From Gammaproteobacteria bacterium (GTDB lineage Bacteria; Pseudomonadota; Gammaproteobacteria; Granulosicoccales; Granulosicoccaceae): DNA of 6,075 nt. The notes below the pieces were generated by a model. It was not told where the DNA came from. It saw only the letters and a program-made list of their open reading frames with translations, and searched no databases. The position numbers and the translations under genes are program-made. Shown here piece by piece: positions 1-5,718 of this stretch (position 1 is its first letter; each line of letters opens with the position of its first letter). Location of the stretch: contig JAHQVR010000308.1 in NCBI GenBank assembly GCA_019634245.1, positions 1-6,075 of the forward strand, read 5' to 3'.

Positions 1-482
1 GCCTCGAATTTCTGGCATCGAATGCAACGGATATCGGATTGTATGCGTTTGTTGTATTTAGTGTCGCTTCATTTGCGCAGCTATTGGTTGGCGTTTTAGT
101 CGACAAGTATCCATTAAAGCTGGTATTTGGTGCTGTTGCCGTATTGCAGGTCGTTTTTTTTTGTCTTATGATCCCGCTTTCCGGCTGGGCCGCATTAGTG
201 GCTTCGATCGGGTTTATGCTGGCGGTGTTTGGTCAGATACCGATAAACGATGTCCTAGTGGGGCGACTGGCCAGCAGTGAGTGGCGCAGCCGCGCGTTTG
301 CGCTTCGGTATTTGGTGACTTTTTCAGTCATGGCGTCAGCGGTACCGCTGATTGCGTGGATTCACTCTCGTTGGGGCTTCAGCGTTCTCTTTCAGTTCCT
401 GGCATCCGTCGCCTTTTTGATACTATTGGTGGTTCTGTTCCTGCCTTCCTTGCAGGTTCCGAAAACCACGCCAACCACATAG
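1..482 (+). CDS. MFS transporter, C-terminal part (5' end outside window)
   Basis: This frame is open from the window edge (first full codon at base 3) to a TAG at 480-482, giving 159 residues of what is normally a protein of about 400. No start is visible; the TTG at 39 is simply an internal leucine codon. The fragment is very hydrophobic with about five membrane spans: roughly residues 13-30, 40-58, 62-80, 100-118 and 123-145. The short loop GVLVDKYPLK (about residues 30-39) matches the charged G-x-L-x-D-(R/K) loop that MFS proteins carry between helices 2 and 3 and again between 8 and 9. Being near the C-terminus, it should be the 8-9 loop. A second basic loop (ASSEWRSRAFALRY) precedes the last two helices, as is common in this superfamily. 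The role would be proton-coupled or facilitated transport of a small solute across the inner membrane. The substrate cannot be told from this part. Confidence 0.85.
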   Translation, partial: LEFLASNATDIGLYAFVVFSVASFAQLLVGVLVDKYPLKLVFGAVAVLQVVFFCLMIPLSGWAALVASIGFMLAVFGQIPINDVLVGRLASSEWRSRAFALRYLVTFSVMASAVPLIAWIHSRWGFSVLFQFLASVAFLILLVVLFLPSLQVPKTTPTT

Positions 483-530
483 CTAAACACAGGTTGAGCG
501 AACATTAGTAACGTATGGCTATCGGTAATC

Positions 531-560
531 TAATGGTCGATTGCCATTGTTCGTTTTCTC
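531..560 (+). terminator. Weak candidate Rho-independent terminator after the MFS gene
   Basis: AATGG (532-536) pairs with CCATT (544-548), and flanking U-G wobbles can extend this to about seven pairs around a five-base loop. The T-rich stretch TTCGTTTTCTC follows at 550-560. It lies about 50 bases after the MFS stop, a sensible place for a terminator. The stem is short and A/T-rich and the T tract is interrupted, so this is only a plausible site. Confidence 0.3.
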
Positions 561-649
561 AGCAAAAACTGCAGTGTTGGTCAAAAAAATACCACGTAAA
601 TTAATTATCCTGCCTGGAGAGTTTCTCAACAGGCCGCACAGATACTCGC

Positions 650-672
650 AGGTGTGGTGCAAATTAACACCT
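650..672 (+). promoter_or_regulatory. Inverted repeat upstream of the sigma factor gene, possible operator
   Basis: AGGTGT (650-655) and ACACCT (667-672) form a perfect 6-bp inverted repeat with an 11-base spacer, 82 bases before the sigma factor start. It is the clearest symmetric element in the 483-753 gap, which otherwise holds the weak hairpin near 531-560 and no gene. An AAC triplet at 666-668 and a CGT at 684-686 are loosely spaced like the -35 and -10 cores of ECF promoters (15 bases apart). If real, this would suggest autoregulation. The match is minimal, and 6-bp repeats of this kind are common by chance. Confidence 0.2.
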
Positions 673-753
673 TGATGTAGCATCGTTATTCATACAGGCG
701 ATCGTGCATGACGCGAGGCCGTAGAAGGGTTTTTACCAATACACCGGGATACC

Positions 754-1314
754 ATGACAGATCAACCCACCAGTTCCTCGGCTCTGGCACGCCTGCTCAC
801 GCTCAGCGGCCAATCGGATGCCGCTGCGCTAGAATCTCTGTATCGAGTTGTGAGCCCTCAGCTGTATGGGTTGCTCATGTCGATGTTGAACAATGCCGAT
901 GCGGCCTCTGAGGCGTTGAAAAGAACGTTTGCCGATGTCTGGGAAGACTCTGCCGGATATCGTCCAGATCTGGGCAGTCCGATGTCTTGGCTCAGTCACA
1001 TTGCCCGTGGTCATGCTGTAATTATGTTACGCCAGTTTCGAGAATCCAGTGGCCAGCATTGGTCATCGGCCGACTTGTCAGAGACTGCGGCAAGTGCAGA
1101 GTTGAATCTGGATATGCTAGTGGATAACCAGCAACTGGATGATGTGTTGATGACTAATGGAATGGGTGAGAACGTTCAGCAGATGGTCAAGGGTGCTTAT
1201 TTGCAAGGGGCTTCTGCAACAGAGCTTGCGCAGGATTTCAACCTGTCTACGAATCAGGTTAAGAGTCAGCTTAGGGGGTGGTTGATGGGAATGCAGGGTC
1301 AGGTGGATGGCTGA
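754..1314 (+). CDS. ECF-type RNA polymerase sigma factor, SigK-like
   Basis: The product is 186 residues, the usual size for an extracytoplasmic function sigma factor, which directs RNA polymerase to a small regulon when released from its anti-sigma factor. Region 2 spans about residues 20-97, including YGLLMSMLNNADAASEA, TFADVW (58-63) and the stretch PDLGSPMSWLSHIARGHAV (71-89), all of which align with the SigK type. Region 4 spans about 138-180, with a helix-turn-helix near 153-175 (ATELAQDFNLSTNQVKSQLR). The ATG at 754 is the first sensible start; its ribosome site (GGGA at 746-749) is weak and close. The stop overlaps the start of the next gene, an anti-sigma factor, which strongly supports the call. 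Oddities: the usual Q-E pair of region 2.2 reads K56-R57, and the usual A-x-D-x-L-R of region 2 reads AVIMLR (88-93). There are no cysteines. Confidence 0.85.
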   Translation: MTDQPTSSSALARLLTLSGQSDAAALESLYRVVSPQLYGLLMSMLNNADAASEALKRTFADVWEDSAGYRPDLGSPMSWLSHIARGHAVIMLRQFRESSGQHWSSADLSETAASAELNLDMLVDNQQLDDVLMTNGMGENVQQMVKGAYLQGASATELAQDFNLSTNQVKSQLRGWLMGMQGQVDG

Positions 1315-2113
1315 ACAAAACAAACAGAGCCATGCGGATCAGAGTTGGTGGTTTGCTCAGGCGGGTGAGTACGTGCTGGGCACCTTGCCAGATGATGAGC
1401 ATCAAGTCTTTCATAAAATCTTGGAGCACGACTTTGATGCACAGATGTATGTATCGGCTTGGTTGAATCATCTTCAACCTGTCGCCAACGGTGTACAACC
1501 TATAAATCCTCCAGCCGAGGTATGGGAAGATTTAGCTACAGAATTGAATTTAACTGGCAAGGCGTCTCATGGCGCAGGAGCTCAAACCATGATGAATAAC
1601 GGCGCGGTAACCAATGAACATACAGCGATGGTGGCAACCATGCAATCTGGTGAACTGATGAGTGGATTTACAAAATCGTTGTTTCGAGCCCGACAGTGGG
1701 CCACTGTGGCAACCCTAGCTGCTGTTACCCTAGCTGTGTTGTGGGGCGCCTCTCTTTTGGATAAAACTCCTAAAGCAAGCTCAGCGGAATTTGATCGTGT
1801 GGCGGTGCTCAGCGGAGCCGATGGCGATGAAGCGTTCATCGTAGATCTGGCCTCTGAAACCAACAAGATTCGAGTTTCGTCATCGGAACCTAACCGGCTA
1901 CCTGAGGGTAAAACTTATCAAGTATGGGGAGTGCATGGAGGTGGCACCGCGGCTTTGACGCTGGTTGACGATCAACCCCATGCGTGGACTATCTCTGATG
2001 TCAGTGCTTCTGTACAAAACCTGGAGGCTATTTCAATCAGTATTGAACCTGCAGGTGGATCCACCGTATCAGGGCCCACAGGCCGGGTTATCTATCAAGG
2101 CCGGATCAACTAG
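1307..2113 (+). CDS. Membrane anti-sigma factor with RskA (anti-sigma-K) domain
   Basis: The 268-residue product should bind the upstream-encoded sigma factor in the cytoplasm and release it on a signal sensed outside the inner membrane. Residues 1-80 resemble the cytoplasmic helical part of RskA-type proteins: AGEYVLGTLPDDEHQVFHKI at 19-38, then the typical PPAEVWEDL near 68-76. There is no HxxxCxxC motif, and no cysteine anywhere, so this is not a zinc-type anti-sigma factor. A single membrane span lies at about 131-151 after a basic RARQ (127-130). The C-terminal RskA domain (about 160-268) shows the hallmarks LPEGKTYQVWGV (198-209), ISIEPAGGS (244-252) and GPTGRVIYQG (256-265). The start ATG overlaps the sigma gene's last codons (shared ATGGCTGA), with AGGG at 1295-1298 as ribosome site, implying translational coupling. 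The linker at about 85-125 is low in complexity and rich in Met, Asn, Thr and Ala. Confidence 0.88.
   Translation: MAEQNKQSHADQSWWFAQAGEYVLGTLPDDEHQVFHKILEHDFDAQMYVSAWLNHLQPVANGVQPINPPAEVWEDLATELNLTGKASHGAGAQTMMNNGAVTNEHTAMVATMQSGELMSGFTKSLFRARQWATVATLAAVTLAVLWGASLLDKTPKASSAEFDRVAVLSGADGDEAFIVDLASETNKIRVSSSEPNRLPEGKTYQVWGVHGGGTAALTLVDDQPHAWTISDVSASVQNLEAISISIEPAGGSTVSGPTGRVIYQGRIN
1712..1736 (+). repeat. Short tandem repeat inside the anti-sigma membrane span
   Basis: The 10-mer ACCCTAGCTG occurs at 1712-1721 and again at 1727-1736, exactly 15 bases (five codons) apart. It encodes the repeated TLA of TLAAVTLAV in the membrane helix. Identical rare-looking codons (CTA for Leu) in both copies suggest a small in-frame duplication rather than chance amino acid similarity. 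It probably has no function beyond the hydrophobic helix. Confidence 0.5.
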
Positions 2114-2151
2114 GACAAGTTTTAACTCACAGTTTCGGCGGATAATATCGG

Positions 2152-3021
2152 GTGAATTCCGCGCTCGCGGTGCGCTTCGCCCCTGTGGTTTTTCTACTAC
2201 TGTGGTCCGGTGGATTTACGGTTGCCAAACTGGGCATAAATGATGCCGATCCAATAACACTTCTGTCTTTACGCTATTTTTGCGTTTTAGTTTTGCTTCT
2301 ACCGTTTGTACTTTATAAAAAGCCAAAACTACCGAATAGTGCCAGCGCATGGTGGCATGTCTGTATCGTCGGTTTTTTAATTCAAGTGGTGTATTTTGGG
2401 ACTTGCTGGACGGCTTTTCGCCTGGGTGGATCGGCGAGCACTGTGGCATTGGTTACCAGCTTGCAGCCACTGCTGGTTGCGCTGGTGATTCCTTGGGTCG
2501 CTAGCGAACGAGTCTCGAAGCTGCGTTGGGTTGGGTTGTTATTGGGCTTGTTGGGTACTGCTTTGGTAATCGTTGGCAACAGTGGCGTGCAAATAGTTGG
2601 CGTTAATGTCATTGTGTTTTCGGTGTTGGGTTTGCTTGGCATCACCACAGCGACGGTGTGGGAAAAACGCTTCGGCACAGAACTTCATCCACTTACGTCA
2701 AATACCATCCATTACATCGTTGGATTCAGTTGTACATTGCCGTTGGCGTTTTTCTTTGAAGAGATGAACATCAATGTAACTGCACCATTTATTTTTGCGT
2801 TGTTGTATTTAGTGGTGGGTAATTCAATTCTCGCAATTAGCTTGTTGCTATTTCTAATTCGCCAAGGGGAAGCCACGCGTGTGTCATCTTTATTTTTCTT
2901 GGTACCACCCATGAGTGCACTAATTGCATGGCAAGTGCTGGGCGAAGCTATGATGCCCGCCGCATGGCTTGGTATGGTGATAGCGGCGTTTGGAGTTTGG
3001 TTGGTGACGCGCTCCAATTAA
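2152..3021 (+). CDS. EamA/DMT-family inner-membrane transporter
   Basis: The 289-residue product has about ten hydrophobic helices in two similar halves, the standard size and plan of the drug/metabolite transporter family with two EamA domains. These proteins usually export amino acids, metabolites or drugs; the substrate is not predictable here. The first half has FLLLWSGGFTVAKLGI (14-29), the basic RYF after helix 2 (41-43), and ALVTSLQPLLVALVIPWVASERV (99-121) followed by GLLLGLLGTALVIVG. The second half repeats the pattern with SSLFFLVPPMSALIAWQVLGE (245-265) and AWLGMVIAAFGVWLVTR (271-287). The start is a GTG with GGCGGA at 2137-2142 as a well-spaced ribosome site. The anti-sigma stop is only 38 bases upstream on the same strand with no terminator between, so co-transcription with the sigma operon is likely. 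The gene converges on the - strand quinone reductase. Confidence 0.9.
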   Translation: MNSALAVRFAPVVFLLLWSGGFTVAKLGINDADPITLLSLRYFCVLVLLLPFVLYKKPKLPNSASAWWHVCIVGFLIQVVYFGTCWTAFRLGGSASTVALVTSLQPLLVALVIPWVASERVSKLRWVGLLLGLLGTALVIVGNSGVQIVGVNVIVFSVLGLLGITTATVWEKRFGTELHPLTSNTIHYIVGFSCTLPLAFFFEEMNINVTAPFIFALLYLVVGNSILAISLLLFLIRQGEATRVSSLFFLVPPMSALIAWQVLGEAMMPAAWLGMVIAAFGVWLVTRSN

Positions 3022-3028
3022 GCCATTC

Positions 3029-3071
3029 AATACTGGCCCAACCGGCTACGGATGAGATGGGGGCCAGTATT
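3029..3071. terminator. Inverted repeat in convergent gap, candidate two-way terminator
   Basis: AATACTGGCCC (3029-3039) and GGGCCAGTATT (3061-3071) are perfect 11-bp complements separated by 21 bases. A small CCG-GCTA-CGG hairpin can form within the loop at 3042-3051. The element fills the 48-base gap between the converging EamA gene and quinone reductase, and its right arm overlaps the latter's TAA by two bases. An 11-bp arm at this exact place is unlikely to be chance. It lacks a T tract on either side and the loop is long, so it may instead stabilise the mRNA 3' ends or act with Rho. Confidence 0.5.
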
Positions 3072-4068
3072 AGAGGTCAATCACTACATTACCAAGAAAG
3101 CCCCCAGCCTCAACTGTGTCATGTGCTTCGGCTATGTTTTCAAGGCTAAATCGCTGACCTACCAGTGGGCGGAGCTTACCCTGCTCGGCGAATCGGTTGA
3201 TGTCCTTTATCGCTTGTTCCTTTGCGGCGCTCGGCATTCCGTATACAAAAACCAATTGAATATTGCTGTTGTTAAACATCATTGGGTAGTAGGGAAGGGA
3301 CGGGGTTAGATCGCTGGTCGACGCATAGGCGGCAATTTCACCATTTCGCTTTAGTACGGTTGTACTCATTTCAGCGTGAGCCGCAAAATCGACATCAACA
3401 AATCGATCCACTGAATGGCTTCCGTAAGTGTCTAGCAACACCTCGGTTAAATCCTCTTCCCGGTAATTAATGACATGTTCGGCTCCTGCTGCTCGGGCAT
3501 GTTGCGCTTTCTCATCATTGCTTACGCTTGTCACAACACGAGCACCGGCGGCTGAGGCCATTTGCACGGCAAGCAAGCCCACCGATCCGGCACCACCTGA
3601 TACAAACAGCAATTTTCCATCAACATCACCACCGCTAAACACCGCGCGGTGAGCTGTCATTGCCGGCACACCCAGACAGGCTCCTTCCAAAAAGCCCAGC
3701 TCGCCAGGTAGCTCGGCAGCGAGATTCTCCGGCACGTTCACCCAATCAGAGGCAGTACCGTTAACGCCCTGCGCCACGCCATCGGTGCTGCGATTGACAT
3801 TGAACAGCCAAACCCGATCACCGATGGAAAAACGGGTAACCGCATCCCCGATGGCTTCGACAATCCCAGCGCCATCATTGTGTGGAATTACTTCATCGGC
3901 GACCATTGGCCCTTGCGCCCCACTGCGCACTTTGACATCAGAAGGGTTCACACCGCTAGCAGAGACCCGCACGCGAATTTCGTTCTCAGCAGGTGACTGA
4001 GGGTCTCGGTCTATCAGCTTTAGGGTATCTGCCGCGGTTCCACGGGCTGTGTTGATAACCGTTCTCAT
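3070..4068 (-). CDS. Zinc-free MDR oxidoreductase, NADPH:quinone reductase-like
   Basis: The 332-residue product fits the quinone oxidoreductase (zeta-crystallin) branch of the medium-chain dehydrogenase/reductase superfamily, which uses NADPH to reduce quinones or other electrophilic carbonyl compounds in the cytoplasm. The N-terminal GroES-like part includes SGVNPSDVKVRSG (38-50), where the zinc-binding cysteine of alcohol dehydrogenases is absent, then PHNDGAGIVEAIGDAV (62-77) and GDRVW (83-87). The Rossmann fold begins with LLFVSGGAGSVGLLAVQMA (153-171), and AAGAEHVINY (193-202) is typical of the second strand region. The C-terminus (FAEQGKLRPLVGQRFSLENIAEAHDTVEAG) closes the catalytic domain as in the family. 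The ATG at 4066-4068 is preceded by a clear AGGAA ribosome site (complement of 4077-4081) eight bases away. It follows the SelO gene on the same strand after 135 bases. That gap and a 13-bp repeat across the start suggest its own control. The substrate is unknown. Confidence 0.9.
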   Translation of the reverse strand: MRTVINTARGTAADTLKLIDRDPQSPAENEIRVRVSASGVNPSDVKVRSGAQGPMVADEVIPHNDGAGIVEAIGDAVTRFSIGDRVWLFNVNRSTDGVAQGVNGTASDWVNVPENLAAELPGELGFLEGACLGVPAMTAHRAVFSGGDVDGKLLFVSGGAGSVGLLAVQMASAAGARVVTSVSNDEKAQHARAAGAEHVINYREEDLTEVLLDTYGSHSVDRFVDVDFAAHAEMSTTVLKRNGEIAAYASTSDLTPSLPYYPMMFNNSNIQLVFVYGMPSAAKEQAIKDINRFAEQGKLRPLVGQRFSLENIAEAHDTVEAGGFLGNVVIDL

Positions 4069-4092
4069 GAAAAAAATTCCTGTGTTGATAAC
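4047..4092 (-). repeat. 13-bp direct repeat across the quinone reductase start
   Basis: CTGTGTTGATAAC (as read on +) occurs at 4047-4059 and again, identically, at 4080-4092, a spacing of 33 bases or about three helical turns. One copy covers codons 4-8 of the quinone reductase (VINTA). The other overlaps the edge of its AGGAA ribosome site. The outer copy also continues into a small palindrome, GTGTT-GAT-AACAC (4082-4094). The arrangement would suit two binding sites for a regulator at the gene's start, or a local duplication. No regulator is identified. Confidence 0.5.
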
Positions 4093-4128
4093 ACGATTTG
4101 CACGCTGGGTAAGTTTAAATACTGGCGG

Positions 4129-4174
4129 ATTATGAGTTTCGATAAGTTCAGTTGATAGTTCAACTTCACTGAAC
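4129..4174 (-). promoter_or_regulatory. Candidate promoter and operator of the quinone reductase gene
   Basis: In the SelO-to-quinone reductase gap, GTTCAGT (4146-4152) and ACTGAAC (4168-4174) form an inverted repeat with a 15-base spacer. A second one, AGTTGA (4150-4155) with TCAACT (4160-4165), is nested inside it. AGTTCA also recurs directly at 4145-4150 and 4157-4162. On the - strand a good -10 hexamer, CATAAT (complement of 4129-4134), lies 61 bases before the start codon, while the matching -35 position is poor and falls in the palindrome cluster. This would fit a promoter controlled by a protein bound there. The inner hairpin could alternatively be a weak terminator for SelO, though no T tract follows. 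Confidence 0.35.
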
Positions 4175-4203
4175 CTGTTCGCCGCCGTGCGCCCTGTGGT
4201 TGG

Positions 4204-5718
4204 CTAGGTGCCACAGAATGTTTGAGTCACCGCATTTTCCGCTGTCGGGGCCTGAGCCAAATGGGCGTACTTGGGATTTGCCATAAACGGCGTTTGGAGC
4301 GCTGAGTTCAGCGCATGAAAAGGTGCGAAGTCGTCCTGTTCAGTGGCTGCAACGATGGCTTCTTCGATGCGATGGTTTCTGGCGATAATCGCCGGATTGG
4401 CATTGTTCATTCTTTCTTGTAGGCAGCTTGTATCTTGGTTTGCTAGATCTTCTTCCGACACCCGGGAGCCCCATTGAGACATCCAATCGGAGATGGCTTG
4501 CGGGTCGTCAAACAAAGCAATCCAATCTTGTCGTGCCGCTTGGTTGGTGAGCGTCATCGAGAGTTGTCGAAAGCTGTTGGTAAAATCACAGGCGCTGGTG
4601 TCCATCATTTGTAGCAGAGAATGAATCAGTTTTAAATCATTCTCAGACGATATCGATGAAGGGGCTATCGAGTTCAAACCAAGCTTTGGCCGCATACGCT
4701 TCAAATAAGCGTCGATGTAGAGATCGGGAAATTCGTTGACCGCCGCCTGCGCCAACTCGACGGCCCGCTCCTGATTCTCATCGATCAAGGGTAAGAGTGC
4801 TTGCGCTAGGCTCGCCATATTCCAATGTCCGATGCGCGGTTGATTTTGGTAGGCGTATCGACCCTGTATGTCTATGGAGCTAAAGACTTTCTCTGCTGAG
4901 TAGTTGTCCATAAAGGCGCATGGGCCATAATCTATCGTAATGCCTGCTATGGAAGAATTGTCGGTGTTCATAACCCCATGTATGAATCCGATCGATTGCC
5001 AGTGTGCAATTAGTGCCGCCTGCCGTTTAACGGTTTGAGAGAGTAGTCGCAGCGCTGGGGGGTTTGATGTATCTGTGTCGCCGGATGTGTCCTCGCTGTG
5101 TCTGGACAGTGCAAAATCTACGAGAGCCGATAAACTGCTTTGATCGTTCCGATGGGCAAAATACTCAAAGGTGCCAACACGCAGATGTGAGCTAGCCACT
5201 CGGGTTAACACCGCGCCAGGCAGCGGTCCAGATTCTCTTAAAACTGCTTCACCCGTAGACACCGCGGCCAGTGCTCGCGTGGTTGGGACACCCAAGTTGT
5301 GCATTGCTTCGCTGACAACATACTCCCTTATCACTGGGCCAATCCAGGCACGACCGTCACCACCGCGAGAAAAAGGAGTACGACCAGCGCCTTTCAGTTG
5401 GATATCTTGCAATTGCCCGTGGATGTCTTTGACCTCTCCGAGCAGCACCGCTCGACCGTCGCCGAGTTGTGGCACCCATTGACCAAATTGATGGCCAGCG
5501 TACGCCATCGCCAGTGGGAACGCTCCTCCGGGAACTTCGTTGCCAGAGAAAATCTGCGCACCATTGGTAGATACCAGCTCGTCTACATCTAAATGCAACT
5601 CAGAAGCTAAGGTCTTGTTCAGCGCAAAAAGACTCGGTTTGGTTACCGGCGTAGGCTGTACGGATCGATAGAATTGCTCTGGTAACGATGTATAGCTATT
5701 TTGAAAGTCAAACGTCAT
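4204..5718 (-). CDS. selO: Protein adenylyltransferase SelO (YdiU/UPF0061 family)
   Basis: The 504-residue product is a near full-length match in pattern to SelO, a pseudokinase that transfers AMP from ATP to Ser, Thr or Tyr of target proteins, with a reported role in redox homeostasis. I chose ATG 5716-5718 because MTFDFQNSYTSLPEQFY is the usual family N-terminus. The frame runs open a further 84 codons to a GTG at 5970, but that part looks unlike the family. Nucleotide-site features in order: LGDGR (85-89), QLKGAGRTPFSRGGDGRA (107-124) with K109, E132, R173 and R180; then NTDN (251-254) with the expected proton acceptor D253 and metal ligands N254 and D263 (IDYGPCAFMD). These follow the family spacing by one to four residues. 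GRYAYQNQPRIGHWNM (286-301) is also characteristic. The protein ends in FCGT, with Cys502 third from the end, where eukaryotic SelO has selenocysteine. The ribosome site is modest (GGAAA). It is first of the - strand pair. Confidence 0.93.
   Translation of the reverse strand: MTFDFQNSYTSLPEQFYRSVQPTPVTKPSLFALNKTLASELHLDVDELVSTNGAQIFSGNEVPGGAFPLAMAYAGHQFGQWVPQLGDGRAVLLGEVKDIHGQLQDIQLKGAGRTPFSRGGDGRAWIGPVIREYVVSEAMHNLGVPTTRALAAVSTGEAVLRESGPLPGAVLTRVASSHLRVGTFEYFAHRNDQSSLSALVDFALSRHSEDTSGDTDTSNPPALRLLSQTVKRQAALIAHWQSIGFIHGVMNTDNSSIAGITIDYGPCAFMDNYSAEKVFSSIDIQGRYAYQNQPRIGHWNMASLAQALLPLIDENQERAVELAQAAVNEFPDLYIDAYLKRMRPKLGLNSIAPSSISSENDLKLIHSLLQMMDTSACDFTNSFRQLSMTLTNQAARQDWIALFDDPQAISDWMSQWGSRVSEEDLANQDTSCLQERMNNANPAIIARNHRIEEAIVAATEQDDFAPFHALNSALQTPFMANPKYAHLAQAPTAENAVTQTFCGT

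Noticed and set aside
39..41. TTG as start of the MFS protein
   Set aside because: The frame is open and protein-like back to the window edge, and the fragment covers only the C-terminal helices, so the gene must start outside the window.
577..607. Sigma-70 promoter upstream of the sigma gene (TTGGTC with TAATTA or TAAATT)
   Set aside because: Spacing is 19 or 14 bases and both hexamers are poor matches; the A/T-rich stretch alone is not enough.
672..696. Promoter with TTGATG and CATACA
   Set aside because: The spacer is only 13 bases, too short for a sigma-70 promoter.
1693..1707. Palindrome ACAGTGG-G-CCACTGT
   Set aside because: It lies inside the anti-sigma coding region, and 7-bp palindromes are expected several times by chance in 6 kb.
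5171..5592. + strand open frames opposite selO
   Set aside because: They are antisense to strongly conserved SelO motifs, and their translations look like low-complexity mirror products.
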